Of a DNA stretch of 62,835 nt, positions 60,384 to 62,835 are shown one piece after another (position 1 is the stretch's first letter; each line of letters opens with the position of its first letter). The notes beneath the pieces were generated by a model. It worked only from the letters and a program-made list of their open reading frames with translations. It searched no databases and was not told the DNA's origin. A program made the position numbers and the translations under genes. This DNA comes from an uncultured Acidobacteriota bacterium (GTDB lineage Bacteria > Acidobacteriota > Terriglobia > Bryobacterales > Bryobacteraceae): assembly GCA_902826685.1 (NCBI GenBank), contig CADEFT010000039.1, forward strand, positions 1-62,835. The letters are read 5' to 3'.

Positions 60384-61396
60384 TGCTTGTCGCGCTGCTG
60401 CTATGGCAGGCGGCCGTTTCGACACCGCCCCATCCGGCGCTGGCCGTTTACCGGAAGCTCGATGCGGCGCAGCGCGCCAATCCTCGCGATAGCGCCGCGC
60501 TGAAGGCCTGGCTCGACGAGGCGGCGCGTCTGGCTACTTTGGCGGCGGGCCACATCGAGGCCAAACGCTACGCCGAGGCGGCGGTGCTGCTGCGCGCCAC
60601 CGAGCGCCCGTTAAGCGAGGCGCCCTCCTGGAACAATCTACGCGGCTACGCCGAGTTCAAGCTGGGTCACCCGAAACCCGCCCTGCACTATCTGCAGCGC
60701 GCGGTTCATCTCGACCCCGGCAACGAGGACTACGTGCTCGATATCGGTGAGTTTCTCGGCAGCCATCGCGCGCATCGGGAAGCGGTGTCGTTTTTCGAAG
60801 TCGCCGCCAAGAGGATGCCCGCCTCGCCGCGCGTGACGTTCGGATTGGCCATCGCCTATATCCTCGAGAACAGGCGGGAAGAGGCGCAGAAACTGCTGGA
60901 AGACCTGGCCGCCGCTCATCCGCGTTTTGAACCTGTCTACCGCGCTCTTGGCGAATGTTATGAGGACGCCGGCAACTCGATCCGCATGGTGGAACTGGGC
61001 AAGGCGCTGCAAGCCGTCAATCCGCGCAACCCGATGGGCTGGTACCTCGAAGGGGCGGGCCTGCTGCGCGAAGGCCGCACCGAAGCCGCTTCCCTTGACG
61101 CCGCGGTGAAAGCGTTGCGCCGCGCCGTCGAGTTGCAGCCCGCCGATGCCCGTGCCCGATTCGCACTGGCGCGGGCCTTCGAACAAAGCGGCGCGGCGGC
61201 CCAGGCGATCGACGAACTCCAGCAAGTGATCCGCCTCGATGGCGATCACGAACGGGCGCATTATGTGCTCGCTCGCCTCTACCAGCAGGCGGGCCAGGCC
61301 GAAGCGGCCAGGGGGGAGTTCGCCCGCCACGCGCAAATCCGCAAGCGCGACGCCACCGCGCAGTACCGGCGCTTGTTGATCTCCATTCGCGAGTGA
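60383..61396 (+). CDS. TPR-repeat protein
   Basis: 337 residues, starting at ATG 60383 which overlaps the TonB receptor stop (TGATG), so it is coupled to that gene. N-terminal hydrophobic stretch (LVALLLWQAAVS) suggests a signal peptide. At least six TPR-like helical pairs follow: APSWNNLRGYAEFKLGHPKPALHYLQRAVHLDP, EDYVLDIGEFLGSH, FGLAIAYILENRREEAQKLLEDL, YRALGECYEDAG, MGWYLEGAGLLREG, ARFALARAFEQSG and YVLARLYQQAG. A scaffold role near the receptor is inferred. Confidence 0.85.
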   Translation: MLVALLLWQAAVSTPPHPALAVYRKLDAAQRANPRDSAALKAWLDEAARLATLAAGHIEAKRYAEAAVLLRATERPLSEAPSWNNLRGYAEFKLGHPKPALHYLQRAVHLDPGNEDYVLDIGEFLGSHRAHREAVSFFEVAAKRMPASPRVTFGLAIAYILENRREEAQKLLEDLAAAHPRFEPVYRALGECYEDAGNSIRMVELGKALQAVNPRNPMGWYLEGAGLLREGRTEAASLDAAVKALRRAVELQPADARARFALARAFEQSGAAAQAIDELQQVIRLDGDHERAHYVLARLYQQAGQAEAARGEFARHAQIRKRDATAQYRRLLISIRE

Positions 61397-61429
61397 GCTG
61401 GACGGGTGGGCGACAATAGCGGTCATCGG

Positions 61430-62835
61430 ATGACGGCCGCCAAACACCACGACTACCGCGCGATGCTCGCCGAGGCCGCACTTTTCGTGCGGACGCGCGC
61501 GGCCCATGGGGAAGTGCTGATCGTGGGCGCCGCTCGATCCGCCGCCGACGATCTGGTGCGCCTCCATTGCGGAAGCGTTGCCGGTGTGCATCGATTCACG
61601 CTGCGCCAGTTGGCGGCCACGCTCGCCGCGCAACCCATGGCGGAACGGGGACTGGCGCCCGTCAATCATTTCGGCCAGGAGGCGCTGGCCGCCCGCGCGA
61701 TTCACGCCATGCGCAAGCGCGGCGCCCTTGAATACTTCGGTCCGGTGGCGTCGAGCCCCGGTTTCGCCGGCGCCCTCGCGCGCACACTGGGCGAACTGCG
61801 CCTTGAAAAAACCGATCAGGACGCGCTGCGGGCAACAGGCAGGCCGGGCGGCGACCTGGCCAACCTGCTGGACCTCTATCAGGGCATGCTCACCGAAAGC
61901 CGCCTCGCCGATTTCGCCGAAGTCCTGCGGCTCGCCACGCTGGTCGTGCGCTCGGGAAAGCATCGTCTCATCGGCCTGCCGGTGGTTCTGCTCGATCTGC
62001 CGCGCGAATCGGCGGCGGCGCGCCTCCTTCGCGAAGAGATCGTGGAACGATCCACGCGCGCGCTGGTGCTCGAACTGGCTGAGGAGACGCGGAACGAAGC
62101 CGCCACATCGCTTGAAAGTCTGCGCCATCGTCTGTTTGCCAACGACGTTTCGCCCCGCCCGGGCGGAGACGACTCGTTCGACTTGTTTTCGGCGCCCGGG
62201 GAAGGTCTGGAATCGGCCGAGATCGCGCGCCGCATTCACGCCTTCGCCGCACAGGGCATCGCCTTTGACGAGCAGGCGATTCTGCTGCGGGCCGTGGAAC
62301 GCTACCAGCCACTGCTCGAAGAAGCGCTGACGCGAGCCGGCATTCCCTGCTACTTCACGCGTGGATCGGTGCGGCCCGATCCCGCCGGACGGGCGTTCCT
62401 GGCGCTGCTGGCCTGCGCTTCGGAAAGCTTCACCGCCACGCGTTTCGCCGAATATCTGTCGCTTGGCCAGGCGCCTTCGGCCGAAGGCGGCGCACAGCGC
62501 GAGACGCCGCCCGGAACGGAGGACGAAATCCTCTCTCCCGATGGCGCGCGCACCGAAAGCGGCGAAGAGCCGGAGACCGAGGCCGCGCCCGCTACGCCCG
62601 CCGCCTGGGAAAAGTTGATTGTCGATGCGGCTGTCGTCGGTGGCCGCGAACGTTGGCGGCGCCGCCTGTCGGGACTCGAAAAGGAACTCGAACTGCGCCT
62701 TCGCCATCTCGAAGACGGCGACGACAGCCTGCGCGGGTATCTCGAGAATCAGTTGGTTCTGCTTGGGAACTTGCAGCGTCTCGCTCTACCGGCCATCGAG
62801 AAGCTGGCGGCGCTGCCCGCCGCCGCGCCGTGGGG
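61430..62835 (+). CDS. AddB-like PD-(D/E)XK nuclease/helicase subunit, 5' part
   Basis: Open from ATG 61430 to the window end (468 codons, no stop), so it is truncated by the window edge. The translation starts MTAAKHHDYRAMLAEAALFVR and contains EVLIVGAARSAADDLVRL (place of the degenerate Walker A), VHRFTLRQLAATLA, YFGPVASSPGFAGALARTLGELRL, LIGLPVVLLDLPRESAAA, and FDEQAILLRAVERYQPLLEEALTRAGIPCYFTRGSVRPDPAGRAFLALL; these resemble the N-terminal part of AddB/RecB-like exonuclease subunits. The C-terminal nuclease domain and its AddA partner would lie beyond the window. Confidence 0.75.
   Translation, partial: MTAAKHHDYRAMLAEAALFVRTRAAHGEVLIVGAARSAADDLVRLHCGSVAGVHRFTLRQLAATLAAQPMAERGLAPVNHFGQEALAARAIHAMRKRGALEYFGPVASSPGFAGALARTLGELRLEKTDQDALRATGRPGGDLANLLDLYQGMLTESRLADFAEVLRLATLVVRSGKHRLIGLPVVLLDLPRESAAARLLREEIVERSTRALVLELAEETRNEAATSLESLRHRLFANDVSPRPGGDDSFDLFSAPGEGLESAEIARRIHAFAAQGIAFDEQAILLRAVERYQPLLEEALTRAGIPCYFTRGSVRPDPAGRAFLALLACASESFTATRFAEYLSLGQAPSAEGGAQRETPPGTEDEILSPDGARTESGEEPETEAAPATPAAWEKLIVDAAVVGGRERWRRRLSGLEKELELRLRHLEDGDDSLRGYLENQLVLLGNLQRLALPAIEKLAALPAAAPW

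Noticed and set aside
57612..60425. A 937-codon open frame antisense to the TonB receptor
   Set aside because: Codon-position GC bias makes long antisense frames common in such DNA; it shows no domain, has no start context, and the sense frame is a clear receptor.
60638..62707. A 689-codon minus-strand frame across the TPR and AddB-like genes
   Set aside because: It opposes two coupled plus-strand genes with clear repeats and motifs; the translation has no domain.

Overview
The window is high-GC DNA, densely coded on both strands, and reads as a chromosome of a Bryobacter/Solibacter-type member of the Acidobacteriota. The basis is the gene families present, not a database match: a very large TonB-dependent receptor with an N-terminal carboxypeptidase-regulatory-like domain, two ABC-type permeases of the duplicated 'ADOP' kind without an ATPase (one behind a PadR regulator), a BlaI/M56 pair, a DUF1501 plus PSCyt1-DUF1549-DUF1553 pair, many Tat or Sec signal peptides, and LpxC (so a Gram-negative envelope). 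I see no phage, IS element, CRISPR array or rRNA. The only RNA gene I can support is tRNA-Arg(TCG). No gene-free stretch exceeds 300 bases; positions 1-225 hold nothing I can support.

Layout. 0.2-4.2 kb: exported RidA-like and ABM-like proteins, a polyprenyl-phosphate type glycosyltransferase, and a two-subunit GMC dehydrogenase. 4.3-6.7 kb: three genes of unknown function, two of them exported and helical, then panE. 7.6-9.0 kb (minus): a Tat-exported molybdopterin oxidoreductase with its membrane cytochrome b. 9.2-13.8 kb: BlaI repressor, M56 membrane protease fused to TPR and TonB-C domains, an amino acid permease, folD. 13.8-17.0 kb (minus): CYTH protein, small membrane protein, ROK repressor and a myo-inositol oxygenase. 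17.1-22.1 kb: tRNA-Arg, then two paralogous CpaE/TadZ-like ATPases on either side of an ADOP permease. 22.2-32.3 kb: scattered housekeeping and unknown genes (flippase-like membrane protein, ribA, LytS-type kinase, methyltransferase, SDR, a sigma-like/zinc-finger protein, ALDH7, MerT-like membrane protein, radical SAM protein, hydroxyacid dehydrogenase). 32.4-39.6 kb: a PLP lyase, an exporter operon, then lpxC-pgsA-nitrilase with decayed tandem copies of the pgsA 3' end between the last two genes.

39.7-44.0 kb (minus) is a compact trans-4-hydroxy-L-proline catabolic operon: DapA-like deaminase, epimerase, and a three-part D-hydroxyproline dehydrogenase (DAO-like, 2Fe-2S and FAD/NAD subunits). 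The final dehydrogenase of that pathway is not beside it. 44.1-48 kb: Uma2 nuclease, an exported sugar isomerase-like protein, and two tandem exported amidohydrolases. 48-51.2 kb: PadR with a striking double palindromic operator, coupled to an ADOP permease. 51.2-62.8 kb: M14-type deacylase, DUF1501 and DUF1549/1553 cytochrome-like proteins, GntR regulator, divergent SusC/Oar-like TonB receptor, TPR protein, and the 5' part of an AddB-like nuclease/helicase gene that runs off the window.

The most unusual items are the ATPase-permease-ATPase arrangement at 17.3-22.1 kb, the unknown exported trio at 4.3-6.7 kb, the duplicated pgsA tail in which the nitrilase start codon lies, and a nested hairpin upstream of the radical SAM gene. 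None amounts to a demonstrated new system.
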